Positions 56,875 through 64,000 of a stretch of 64,000 nucleotides of DNA are shown here, in pieces. Made by a program: the position numbers and the translations under genes. Numbering within the stretch: the first letter of the stretch is position 1; each line of letters begins with the position of its first letter. Source of the stretch: Paracoccus acridae (GTDB lineage Bacteria; Pseudomonadota; Alphaproteobacteria; Rhodobacterales; Rhodobacteraceae); assembly GCF_014642735.1 (NCBI RefSeq), contig NZ_BMIV01000004.1, positions 62,001 through 126,000 of the forward strand, in the 5' to 3' direction. Below the pieces are notes generated by a model. It was given only the letters and a program-made list of their open reading frames with translations. It was not told the DNA's origin and ran no database searches.

Positions 56875-57450
56875 TCAGGGACGCAGCGCGCCCGCCACCA
56901 GCATCACCGACACCAGCCCCAACCAGACCGAGGCCGCGCGCTGGATCACCTGCATCCGACCCGCGCCGCCGTGCCCCATCCGGGCCACGCTGCCCGCGCC
57001 GCCCCAGATCAGCGCCACGGCAGCGGCCGTCACGCAGAACAGCGCCAGCCGGGATGCAAAGGCCGGGGCGGCGGGGGCGGGCAGCAGGACCAGGGCGATG
57101 ATCAATGCCTTGGGATTCAGGACTGTGGTGACATAGACGCGGCGGGCCGTGATGTCGCCGCCTGCCTGCGCCAGCGACCCGCGCCCCCACAACTTGACCG
57201 CCAGAACCATCACCCAGGCTGCGGCCGCAAGCTTGATCCCCTGCGCCGCAAGGGGGAAGTTCCCCAGAAGGCTGTGCCCGACCAGGGCCAGGGGCATGAT
57301 CGTCGTCAGATATCCCAGGATTTCGGCCGGGATCAGCCGGGCCGTGCGGCCCATCCCATCCGAGGCGCCGGCAAGGCCCATCAGGGTATTGGTCGGGCCG
57401 GGGGTCAGCAGCAGGCCCAGAACGGCGGTCAGAAAGGCGGCAAGGGTCAT
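56875..57450 (-). CDS. LysE/RhtB family exporter
   Basis: A 191-residue membrane protein with about six helices. It begins MTLAAFLTAVLGLLLTPGPT: the L-T-P-G-P-x-N motif (LLLTPGPTNTLMGLAGASDG) is the family signature. Further helices include IPAEILGYLTTIMPLALVGH and the VLNPKALIIALVLLPAP segment matching the internal N-P-K motif. Members export amino acids (Lys, Arg, Thr, homoserine lactone). Shorter than the usual 205, with short loops. Substrate unknown. Confidence 0.9.
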   Translation of the reverse strand: MTLAAFLTAVLGLLLTPGPTNTLMGLAGASDGMGRTARLIPAEILGYLTTIMPLALVGHSLLGNFPLAAQGIKLAAAAWVMVLAVKLWGRGSLAQAGGDITARRVYVTTVLNPKALIIALVLLPAPAAPAFASRLALFCVTAAAVALIWGGAGSVARMGHGGAGRMQVIQRAASVWLGLVSVMLVAGALRP

Positions 57451-57517
57451 GGTCGTCCGTCGCGTTGTTTCCGCCTGCCTATCGTCAGGCGGTCGTGGCG
57501 ACCTTGACCTGGATCAG

Positions 57518-58327
57518 TCACCGATAGACGTTTTCCTCGGCCGGAAATTTCCTGTCCCGCACCGCTGCGGCATATGCGGCGATGGCCTCGTCGGCGTTGC
57601 GGCCCAGGTCGGCGAACTTATGGACGAAGCGCGGCACCCGCGCCGAGAGGCCCAGCATGTCGTCCAGAACCAGGATCTGCCCGTCGCAGCGGGCGGAGGC
57701 ACCGATGCCGATGGTGGGCACTGTGACCGCTTCGGTCATGCGCACGGCCAGCGGCTCCACCACCCCCTCGACCACGATCGAGAAGGCCCCGGCCTCGGCC
57801 ACGTCCACCGCGTCCTGGATGTGGCGCGCCCAGCTGTCGGTGTCGCGCCCCTGGGTCTTGAAGCCGCCAAGGGTATGGGTCGCCTGCGGCAGCAGGCCCA
57901 CATGGCCCATGACCGGGATGCCCCGTTCGGTCAAGAACCGGACGGTGGGCGCCATCCGGCTGCCGCCTTCCAGCTTGACCGCGCCGCAGCCGGTCTCGGC
58001 CATGATCCGCGCGGCGTTGCGGAAGGCCTGCCCGGGGCTTTCCTCATAGCTGCCGAAGGGCATGTCCACGACCACCATCGCACGCTGGCTGCCGCGCATC
58101 ACCGCCTGGCCGTGCAGGATCATCATCTCGGTCGTGACGCCCACGGTCGAGGGCAGGCCGTGGATCACCATGCCCAGGCTGTCGCCGACCAGGATCAGGT
58201 CGGCATGGGCGTCCACCATCGCCGCCATCGGCGCGGTATAGGCGGTCAGCGCGACGATGGGCGTCGCGCCCTTGCGTTCGGCGATCTGCGGCGCGGTGAC
58301 GCGCTTGATGCGGGTTTCAACGGACAT
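57518..58327 (-). CDS. panB: 3-Methyl-2-oxobutanoate hydroxymethyltransferase
   Basis: First step of pantothenate synthesis: transfers a hydroxymethyl group from 5,10-methylene-THF to 2-oxoisovalerate, giving ketopantoate. The 269 residues match Pan[33 protein letters not shown] (Mg site), [60 protein letters not shown] and [20 protein letters not shown]. It overlaps the end of panC by 11 bases on the same strand. Confidence 0.96.
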   Translation of the reverse strand: MSVETRIKRVTAPQIAERKGATPIVALTAYTAPMAAMVDAHADLILVGDSLGMVIHGLPSTVGVTTEMMILHGQAVMRGSQRAMVVVDMPFGSYEESPGQAFRNAARIMAETGCGAVKLEGGSRMAPTVRFLTERGIPVMGHVGLLPQATHTLGGFKTQGRDTDSWARHIQDAVDVAEAGAFSIVVEGVVEPLAVRMTEAVTVPTIGIGASARCDGQILVLDDMLGLSARVPRFVHKFADLGRNADEAIAAYAAAVRDRKFPAEENVYR

Positions 58328-59183
58328 CGGGAACGCCTTTCGGATGGGCGACCCGCTGATCGATCAGCAGCACCTCGCCCAGGCGGACGGCCAGCAGGAT
58401 CACCACGGGGGCTTGGATGATTGCGATGCGCGACAGGTCGTCCGCATCGCGAATGTCGATGGAGCGGACCTGCGCCAGGGGTTCCGTGGCGATGACGCGG
58501 CGCAGTTCGGCGCGTATGGCGGACAGGCCCGCGCCTTCCGCCACCATCTGCGCCGCGCGGTCCAGGGCGCGGTTCAGCACCGGGGCGGCGGCCCGTTCGG
58601 CCGGCGACAGGCGGCGGTTGCGCGAGGACATGGCCAGCCCGTCCGCTTCGCGCATCGTGGGCACCGCCAGGATCTCGACCGATACGTCCAGGTCGGCCAC
58701 CATCTGCCGGATCACGGCGAGCTGCTGATAATCCTTTTCGCCAAAGGCCGCCGCATCGGGCCGGACGATGTTGAACAGCTTGGTCACGACGGTCGCCACG
58801 CCGCGGAAATGGCCGGGCCGCAGCCGGCCCATCAGCATCCGCGACAGTCCCGTCACCTCGACCACGGTCTGCGCGCCGGGGCGATAGATGTCGGCCACGG
58901 CCGGCAGGAACACCGCGTCGCAGCCCGCCCGCCGCAGCAGGGCGATGTCGTTTTCCTCGTCGCGCGGATAGGTTGCCAGATCCTCGCTGGGGCCGAACTG
59001 CGTGGGGTTCACGAAGATCGAAGTGACGATCCGACCGCCGCCTTGCGCGTCCAGCCAGCGCCGAGCATGGGCCACCAGCGACAGGTGGCCGTCATGCAGC
59101 GCACCCATCGTCGGAACAAGGGCCACGCGGCCTTGGCCCCCTCGCCAGTCGCGCATCGCCTGCTTGTCGCGGCAAATCTGCAT
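58317..59183 (-). CDS. panC: Pantothenate synthetase
   Basis: ATP-dependent condensation of pantoate and beta-alanine. The 288-residue product shows [20 protein letters not shown] (HxGH), [20 protein letters not shown], the pantoate site [40 protein letters not shown], and the KMSKS-like [15 protein letters not shown] start at 59183 ([15 protein letters not shown]); the open frame 17 codons further is not supported by the family. First of the panC-panB pair, divergent from the dimethylglycine dehydrogenase-like gene. Confidence 0.96.
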   Translation of the reverse strand: MQICRDKQAMRDWRGGQGRVALVPTMGALHDGHLSLVAHARRWLDAQGGGRIVTSIFVNPTQFGPSEDLATYPRDEENDIALLRRAGCDAVFLPAVADIYRPGAQTVVEVTGLSRMLMGRLRPGHFRGVATVVTKLFNIVRPDAAAFGEKDYQQLAVIRQMVADLDVSVEILAVPTMREADGLAMSSRNRRLSPAERAAAPVLNRALDRAAQMVAEGAGLSAIRAELRRVIATEPLAQVRSIDIRDADDLSRIAIIQAPVVILLAVRLGEVLLIDQRVAHPKGVPDVR

Positions 59184-59346
59184 TCCGCCCCCCTTTGGTG
59201 GCGCAGACCCTAATGGAACGACACGGATTCGCACAAGTGCTGCGTTGCAGCATGTCGTTTTTGGCCATTATAGGTCGGGCCCATCTGACGGGCAGGATGC
59301 AGCCGTGGCAGTAACGGGCAACAACACCACCCAAGGAGTCGCGCGA

Positions 59347-61839
59347 ATGAAGTCGCATGTGAAGGTTCTTGTCGTCGGAGGCGGCGCAGTCGGCTGCGGC
59401 ATCGCGCTCCATCTGGCCCGCGCCGGGTGGGAGGTGATGCTGGTCGAGCGTGACGAGCTGACGGCAGGATCCACCTGGCACGCGGCCGGGCTGCTGCCGC
59501 TGTTCAACATGAACTATGCGACGACCCATATCCACGACTACTCGGTCAAGCTATACGCCGAGTTGGAGGCGCAGACCGGCCTGAACGCGGGCTTCACCCG
59601 CTGCGGCAACCTGCGCATGGCGCAGACGCAGGACCGGATGGACGAATACATGCTGTATTCCGCCACCGCCGAGACGGTCGGGATCGAGCATCACTTCCTG
59701 ACCCCCCAGCAGATCAAGGACCGCTGGCCCCTGGTCCGCACCGAAGACCTGAAGGGCGCGCTGTTCCACCCGACCGACGGATACATCAACCCCGCCGACG
59801 TGACCCAGGCCATGGCCAAGGGCGCGCGCATGGCCGGCGCCACCATCGAGCGCAAGATCCAGGTGAACGGCTACAAGTGGACCGGATCGGAATGGATCGT
59901 CACCTGCGAAAAGCTGGTGGAGAAGGGCGGCAACCTGGTCGGCTCGGGCGAGGTCTTCGAGATCCGGGCCGAGCATGTCGTGACCGCCACCGGCAACCAC
60001 GCGCAGCGCACCGCGCGGCTTCTGGGCATCAAGATCCCGGCGATCCCGGTCGAGCATCAGTATATCGTCACCGAGCCCGACCCGGCCCTTGCGAAATGGC
60101 GGGCCGAGGGCAACCCGGAACACCCGGTCCTGCGCGACGCCGACGCCAAGTGGTATGTGCGCGAGGAACGCGGCGGCTGGATCCTTGGCCCCTATGAGCG
60201 CAACGCCCCGGCGCGGTTCCTCTATGACGTGCCCGAATCCTTCCGCGCCGACCTGTTCCCGCTGGACCTGGAACGGATCGAGGAGGAATACATGTCGATG
60301 ATCCACCGGATCCCGACATCCGAAACGGTGGGGCTGAAGGACGACTATAACGGCCCGATCTGCTATACGCCCGACGGCAACCCCCTTGTCGGCCCGGCGC
60401 CCGGCCTGCGCAACATGTGGCTGGCCGAGGGCTTCAGCTTCGGCATCACCGCGGCAGGCGGCGTCGGCCATTACCTGACGCAGATGATGGTCGAGGGCGA
60501 GGCCGAGATCGACATGGCATCGCTGGACCCGCGCCGCTATGGCGGCTGGATGACCACCGAATACGCCGCCCGCAAGAACGAGGAAGCGTATGAGCATGTC
60601 TTCATCCTGCACCACCCCGACGAGGAACGAGAAGCCTGCCGACCGCTGCGGACCTCGCCCGCCTATGACCGGCAGAAGGCGCGAGGGGCGCAGTTCGGGC
60701 AGGTGAACGGCTGGGAACGGCCGAACTACTATGGTCCCGAAGGCTTCGACGACCATGCCTCCCGCAGCTTCCGGCGCGGCGGATGGTGGCAATATGCGAA
60801 GGAGGAAGCCGAGGCGATCCGCAGCGCGGCGGGCCTGATCGACGCCATGGCCTTCGCCAAGCACATCGTCAAGGGGCCGGGCGCGACGGCTTTCCTGGAC
60901 TGGCTGACCACCAACAGGTTGCCCAAGGTCGGCCGCATCAACCTGACCTATGCGCTGACCGACGCGGGCACCACGCGGACCGAATACACCATCGTCCGGC
61001 TGGCCGAGGACAGCTATTACCTGGTGTCCGCCGGGGCATGGGCCGCCTATGACGGCGATCATCTGGTGAAATCGGCCGAGGATTTCATGGCGGCGGGCGG
61101 CCATCATGTCGGCATCCAGGACGTGACGACCCAATGGGGCGTCTTTGCCCTGGCCGGTCCGGCGTCCCGCGACATCTTGGCGAAACTGATCCGCGACGCG
61201 CAGCCGGAAACCGCCCTGTCGAACAAGCGATTTCCCTGGCTGTCGGCCAAGCGGATCGAACTGGGCATGGTGCCGGTGAACGCCATACGCGTGGCCTATA
61301 CCGGAGAGCTTGGCTGGGAGCTGCACCACCCGATCGAGATGCAGAACCATCTGTTCGACCGGCTGATGGAAGCGGGCGAGCCGCTGGGCATGAAGCTGGT
61401 CGGCGCACGGGCGCAGAACTGGCTGCGGCAGGAGAAATCCTATCGCGCCTTCGGCACCGAACTGGGCCGGGACGCGACTCCGCTGGAAGCCGGGCTGGAC
61501 CGTTTCGTGGACCTGTCCAAGGACTTTCGCGGCAAGGCGGCGATGCAGGACAAGGGTATCCGGTCCCTGTGCGTCACGCTGCTGATCGATGGGCCGCAGG
61601 ACGCCGATCCCTGGGGGCGCGAAGGGATCTTCCTCGACGGGACCAAGGTCGGGCGCCTGACCTCGGGCGGCTATTCGGTCGCTTTCGGCAAGCAGATCGG
61701 CATGGGCTATGTCCGCCCCGACCTGGCCGCGCCCGGAACGAAGCTGAAGGTCCGCATGTTCCGCGAATTGTGGGACGCCGAGGTGGCCGAGGACAGCCCC
61801 TATGACCCGCAGAACGCCCGCATCCGCGTGGACGGCTAG
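59347..61839 (+). CDS. FAD-dependent dimethylglycine/sarcosine dehydrogenase (GcvT family)
   Basis: An 830-residue two-part oxidoreductase. The N-terminal FAD domain (about 1-430) has VLVVGGGAVGCGIALHLARA and LTAGSTWHAAGLLPLFNMNY, where the His of T-W-H is the covalent FAD attachment site in DMGDH. The C-terminal THF-binding GcvT fold (about 450-830) includes AAGLIDAMAFAKHIVKGPGA, GELGWELHHPIEMQNHLFDR and LRQEKSYRAFGTELGRDATP. It oxidatively demethylates N-methylglycines (dimethylglycine or sarcosine) and passes C1 units to THF. ATG 59347 has AAGGAG nine bases upstream; the frame open from 59002 overlaps panC and is ignored. Choline/betaine genes are not in the window. Confidence 0.88.
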   Translation: MKSHVKVLVVGGGAVGCGIALHLARAGWEVMLVERDELTAGSTWHAAGLLPLFNMNYATTHIHDYSVKLYAELEAQTGLNAGFTRCGNLRMAQTQDRMDEYMLYSATAETVGIEHHFLTPQQIKDRWPLVRTEDLKGALFHPTDGYINPADVTQAMAKGARMAGATIERKIQVNGYKWTGSEWIVTCEKLVEKGGNLVGSGEVFEIRAEHVVTATGNHAQRTARLLGIKIPAIPVEHQYIVTEPDPALAKWRAEGNPEHPVLRDADAKWYVREERGGWILGPYERNAPARFLYDVPESFRADLFPLDLERIEEEYMSMIHRIPTSETVGLKDDYNGPICYTPDGNPLVGPAPGLRNMWLAEGFSFGITAAGGVGHYLTQMMVEGEAEIDMASLDPRRYGGWMTTEYAARKNEEAYEHVFILHHPDEEREACRPLRTSPAYDRQKARGAQFGQVNGWERPNYYGPEGFDDHASRSFRRGGWWQYAKEEAEAIRSAAGLIDAMAFAKHIVKGPGATAFLDWLTTNRLPKVGRINLTYALTDAGTTRTEYTIVRLAEDSYYLVSAGAWAAYDGDHLVKSAEDFMAAGGHHVGIQDVTTQWGVFALAGPASRDILAKLIRDAQPETALSNKRFPWLSAKRIELGMVPVNAIRVAYTGELGWELHHPIEMQNHLFDRLMEAGEPLGMKLVGARAQNWLRQEKSYRAFGTELGRDATPLEAGLDRFVDLSKDFRGKAAMQDKGIRSLCVTLLIDGPQDADPWGREGIFLDGTKVGRLTSGGYSVAFGKQIGMGYVRPDLAAPGTKLKVRMFRELWDAEVAEDSPYDPQNARIRVDG

Positions 61840-61860
61840 GCGGCCGCCCTGCGCCTCTGG

Positions 61861-62430
61861 TCAGCCGACCAGCAGGCGCAGGGCCTCTTCGTAAGACGGC
61901 ATCTGCACCGGCGATCCGGGCGGATATGGCTGATCCAGGTTCAGCATCGCAAAGCCATGGGTCATGGCCCAGATCGCGGTCTCGAACGGCGCGCGCTTCC
62001 GATCCTGAACAAGAGGGGTGCAGCACTGGTGAAGCACGACATAGGTCGCCTGGGCGGTCATGCGCAGGTCGTCGTCCTGGGTCGGCCATTGTTCGAACAT
62101 CAGCCTGAAAAGCGCAGGATGGCGGCGAGCAAAACGAATATAGGCCAGATTGACCGTCAACAGGCGCTGGAACGGATCGGCGTCACCGGGAAGCGAGTCC
62201 TGGGCAGCGACAAGATCCCCGTAGAATGCCTGGAAACCCTGCGTCGCAATGGCGTTCTTCAAGCCGGTCAGGCCACCGAAGTGATGCGCAGGCGCCGCAT
62301 GGGACACACCCGCCCGCGCCGCGATTCGGCGCAGGGTCAGACCCTCGGCGCCTTCCTCCTCGAGGATGGTCAAACCGGCCTTTACCAGCAGCTGGGGCAG
62401 GTCGCTACGCATATTCATCGCCAATCCCAT
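61861..62430 (-). CDS. TetR family transcriptional regulator
   Basis: A 189-residue regulator. Helix-turn-helix (about 11-57): LVKAGLTILEEEGAEGLTLR and RIAARAGVSHAAPAHHFGGL, with the recognition helix VSHAAPAHHF. The C-terminal effector domain is TetR_C_33-like (about 75-189; FARRHPALFRLMFEQ). Three in-frame Met codons lie within six residues (62430, 62418, 62412). It converges with the dehydrogenase gene 21 bases away, and a palindrome (TTGACAGTGTAAA) directly upstream is a likely autoregulatory site. Ligand unknown. Confidence 0.88.
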   Translation of the reverse strand: MGLAMNMRSDLPQLLVKAGLTILEEEGAEGLTLRRIAARAGVSHAAPAHHFGGLTGLKNAIATQGFQAFYGDLVAAQDSLPGDADPFQRLLTVNLAYIRFARRHPALFRLMFEQWPTQDDDLRMTAQATYVVLHQCCTPLVQDRKRAPFETAIWAMTHGFAMLNLDQPYPPGSPVQMPSYEEALRLLVG

Positions 62431-62438
62431 TACTCAAC

Positions 62439-62451
62439 TTGACAGTGTAAA
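62439..62451. promoter_or_regulatory. Candidate TetR operator TTGACAGTGTAAA
   Basis: A 13-base imperfect inverted repeat (TTGACA g TGTAAA; five of six arm positions pair) 8 bases upstream of the TetR gene's start. The TTTACAnTGTAAA form is a known TetR-class operator type. The TTGACA also equals a -35 consensus on the plus strand, so dual use is possible. Confidence 0.45.
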
Positions 62452-62682
62452 GGAAATCACCGATGTTGGCTTATCCCGGATGGTTAACGGCACGCTGAAC
62501 AGCGAGACGGCCGTGTCTTTTTGTGTTGAGTACAGGGTTTCTGGGCCGCCTGATTAAAGCTCTGGCCTGTTATTATCTGTGTTTTGTTTATCAGTTGTAA
62601 GGTCAGAGCCTTTTTCATGGCATCATAGTCGCCATTGCAGATTATGCAACCATAAGGTGACCAGTTTTTGCACGAACAAAAC
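62452..62682. other. AT-richer gene-free stretch between tetR and tRNA-Gly
   Basis: I counted 111 G+C in 240 bases for 62461-62700 (about 46%), far below the surroundings. No convincing ORF is seen on either strand. A long inverted repeat (GCTCTGGCC 62559-62567; GGTCAGAGC 62601-62609, one mismatch) followed by CTTTTT (62610-62615) resembles the 3' end of a small RNA on the plus strand. It may be a remnant of an element once inserted next to the tRNA. Confidence 0.45.
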
Positions 62683-62714
62683 AAAAAAGCCGAACCCGAA
62701 GGTCCGGCTTTTTT
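62683..62714 (-). terminator. Bidirectional intrinsic terminator downstream of tRNA-Gly
   Basis: A 14-base arm pair AAAAAAGCCGAACC / GGTCCGGCTTTTTT (one mismatch) with loop CGAA (62697-62700) and A/T tracts on both sides. It lies 3 bases after the tRNA's CCA end (minus strand). Confidence 0.88.
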
Positions 62715-62717
62715 GTT

Positions 62718-62792
62718 TGGAGCGGGCGATGAGATTCGAACTCACGACCCTAACCTTGGCAAGGTTATGCTCTACCCCTGAGCTACGCCCGC
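62718..62792 (-). tRNA. tRNA-Gly (GCC anticodon)
   Basis: Minus-strand cloverleaf of 75 nt including an encoded CCA. Acceptor GCGGGCG pairs with CGCCCGC; D-arm GCTC/GAGC around AGGGGTA; anticodon arm TAACC-TTGCCAA-GGTTA gives GCC; a GTGAG-TTCGAAT-CTCAT T-arm closes with one G-T pair. Terminator directly downstream. Note the unusual AT-rich flank on its 3' side. Confidence 0.96.
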
Positions 62793-62961
62793 ATCCGTTC
62801 CGTCAGCGCTTCGTTTCCGTCTCGCCTTCGGTGAGGCGTGATTTATGGGACTGCGCCGGGGGGTGCAAGAGGGAAAATCGCCCGGCGGCGCAAAATTATT
62901 CAGGTCGTTGACATCCAAAGGCAAAGAGCGTGAATTTTCCCGGAAACCAGGGGCGGGCGGG

Positions 62962-63579
62962 ATGGGATCGGCCGATCAGTTGTCAGACTTTGTCCGTGAT
63001 GCCTTGGCGGCGGGACATGACGGTGCGCGCATTCGCGCGGCCCTGGCGCAGGCCGGGTGGACCGCGCCGGAAATCGAAGGCGCGGTGACGGCATGGTCCG
63101 CAGGTGGCGACCTGCCGCCCGTTCCGCGTCCGCGACCCTATGTCTCGGCGCGAGAGGCGATGCTTTACGCGCTGCTGATGATCGCGCTGGTGCTGGTCTG
63201 CTTTCACGTCCTGCGCCTTGGATTCCAGGTCATCGACCAGGCGATCCCCGACCTTTCGGAAAGCGGCGCATCGGACCGCTGGTCCATGCGTTTCTCCATC
63301 GCCGCGATCCTGGCCTTCCTGCCGCTGTTCGTGTTGCTGGACCTTCGCATGGCCCGGCACATGGGCGCAGGCGACCAGAGGCGGCGGTCGCAGGCGCGCC
63401 GGATCTTCGCCTCGGTCACGGTCTTTGCCGCCGCGCTGGTGCTGTTGGGCGATCTGGTGTCGGTCGTCTATGCCTTCCTGTCGGGCGACCTGACGCCGCG
63501 CCTGGCGGCGAAATGCGCCCTGGTTGCCGTCATGGGCTTGTTGGTGGCCGGTTGCTATCGCGAGGATCTGGATGGCTAG
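62962..63579 (+). CDS. DUF5671-type membrane protein
   Basis: A 205-residue protein from ATG 62962. The first 60 residues are a small helical domain (MGSADQLSDFVRDALAAGHD; then RAALAQAGWTAPEIEGAVTA), like a UBA-type three-helix fold. A Pro/Arg linker leads to YVSAREAMLYALLMIALVLV and three further membrane helices (about 95-195). Layout and YVSAREAxLY match DUF5671 proteins. The frame is open 39 codons further upstream but that part has no family resemblance. It overlaps the next gene by 8 bases (ATGGCTAG). Function unknown. Confidence 0.78.
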   Translation: MGSADQLSDFVRDALAAGHDGARIRAALAQAGWTAPEIEGAVTAWSAGGDLPPVPRPRPYVSAREAMLYALLMIALVLVCFHVLRLGFQVIDQAIPDLSESGASDRWSMRFSIAAILAFLPLFVLLDLRMARHMGAGDQRRRSQARRIFASVTVFAAALVLLGDLVSVVYAFLSGDLTPRLAAKCALVAVMGLLVAGCYREDLDG

Positions 63580-63946
63580 GCCCTGGCCCGTCTGGGCGCT
63601 TACAGCGCTGTCGCTGGCGGTTTTGGTGGCGGGCATCGTCGCCATCGGCGGACCCGCGCAGGGCAGGGCGGAAAAGCGCGACCGGTTGCGGGAAAGCGAC
63701 CTGTCCCAGATCCAGTCGCTGCTGTTCTGCAAGGCGCAGCAGGCGGGACGGGTCGTGACCGATCCCACCCCGACCGAGGCCTGCCCGATGACCCCGCGCC
63801 TGGCCGATCCCTTCACCGCCGCGCCCTATCGCATCGAGCTGGTGTCGCCGGACAGCATCCGCCTCTGCGCCGGGTTCGAGCTGCCCGCCCCGTTTCCGAC
63901 CCGGGACGAGGCTGGCTGCACCGTTCAGCGGATCGCGCTGGACTGA
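63572..63946 (+). CDS. Hypothetical single-pass membrane protein
   Basis: A 124-residue protein. MARPWPVWALTALSLAVLVA starts a single helix (about 6-25). A mainly polar periplasmic-type domain follows: QSLLFCKAQQAGRVVTDPTP, Cys/Pro-containing loops and an end CTVQRIALD; four Cys could pair. The ATG lies eight bases inside the DUF5671 gene, so the two are coupled and probably interact in the same membrane complex. No family recognised. Confidence 0.7.
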   Translation: MARPWPVWALTALSLAVLVAGIVAIGGPAQGRAEKRDRLRESDLSQIQSLLFCKAQQAGRVVTDPTPTEACPMTPRLADPFTAAPYRIELVSPDSIRLCAGFELPAPFPTRDEAGCTVQRIALD

Positions 63947-63949
63947 CGG

Positions 63950-64000
63950 CTATTCCGCCGCCGTCCGCACCCGTGCGGGCTTCAGCATCGGGGCAAGATA
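63950..64000 (-). CDS. C-terminal end of an unidentified gene, cut by window edge
   Basis: The last 16 codons of a minus-strand frame: ...YLAPMLKPARVRTAAE and TAG at 63952-63950. Basic with a short acidic end. Too little is visible to assign a product. It converges on the preceding hypothetical gene with a 3-base gap. Confidence 0.45.
   Translation of the reverse strand, partial: YLAPMLKPARVRTAAE

Noticed and set aside
62484..62684. A 66-codon Cys-rich minus-strand frame in the AT-richer stretch
   Set aside because: Begins at TTG inside a terminator stem, has no ribosome site, and composition looks random; judged chance.
62718..62792. Search for a direct repeat of the tRNA-Gly 3' end marking an integrated element
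   Set aside because: I found no second copy of the T-arm/acceptor sequence in the flanking AT-richer stretch.

Overview
This is a GC-rich (roughly two thirds G+C) chromosomal segment of an alphaproteobacterium of the Rhodobacteraceae, most likely Paracoccus or a close relative. The membrane-anchored cytochrome c552 gene (cycM) beside pheA, the pccB ... pccA - mcm propionate locus with short envelope genes in between, the dense chains of ATGA/GTGA-coupled genes and the many GTG starts all fit. I see no prophage, no insertion sequence and no CRISPR array. Nearly all of the window is core genome. All calls come from reading the sequence; no database search was run.

Layout. 1-9.6 kb: a DMT exporter (cut by the window edge), xerD, shikimate genes aroK-aroB, ssb, a lytic transglycosylase, homoserine dehydrogenase, and a short run with a membrane methyltransferase, a HEPN-like protein and a glycosyltransferase. 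9.6-18.6 kb: the propionyl-CoA to succinyl-CoA route (mcm, pccA, pccB) with lipoproteins between the enzyme genes. TTTGCAAA-type boxes lie upstream of pccB, followed by the SRP RNA. A very small self-contained transcription unit encoding 24 residues sits at 12.4 kb. 18.6-22.7 kb: a CpdB-like phosphoesterase, an SRPBCC protein, pheA and cycM. 22.8-29.8 kb: yejABEF peptide importer translationally coupled to a GT4 glycosyltransferase. 29.8-39 kb: cysS (its 3' third is compositionally foreign), a squalene/phytoene-synthase-like gene, a polyamine-type ABC transporter lacking a binding protein, ychF, a sigma/anti-sigma fusion, cobS without cobT, and an old yellow enzyme.

39-50.3 kb: tex, a truncated transglutaminase-like relic, then the leucine/isovalerate degradation cluster (ivd, mccB, mccA, GST, hmgL, liuC), which takes isovaleryl-CoA to acetoacetate and acetyl-CoA. 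The ivd promoter carries a TetR-type palindrome. 50.3-64 kb: dut, a membrane-anchored MoeB/ThiF protein, an M3 peptidase, an SH3 protein, a 2-hydroxyacid dehydrogenase, MFS and LysE transporters, panC-panB, a dimethylglycine/sarcosine dehydrogenase, a TetR regulator, an AT-richer gene-free stretch, tRNA-Gly(GCC) and two small membrane proteins.

Metabolically, the window pairs two acyl-CoA carboxylase systems: propionyl-CoA (odd-chain and branched-chain residues) and methylcrotonyl-CoA (leucine). Their regulatory sites look distinct. The most interesting items are the 24-codon mini-gene with its own promoter and terminator, the mosaic cysS, and the single-chain sigma/anti-sigma protein.
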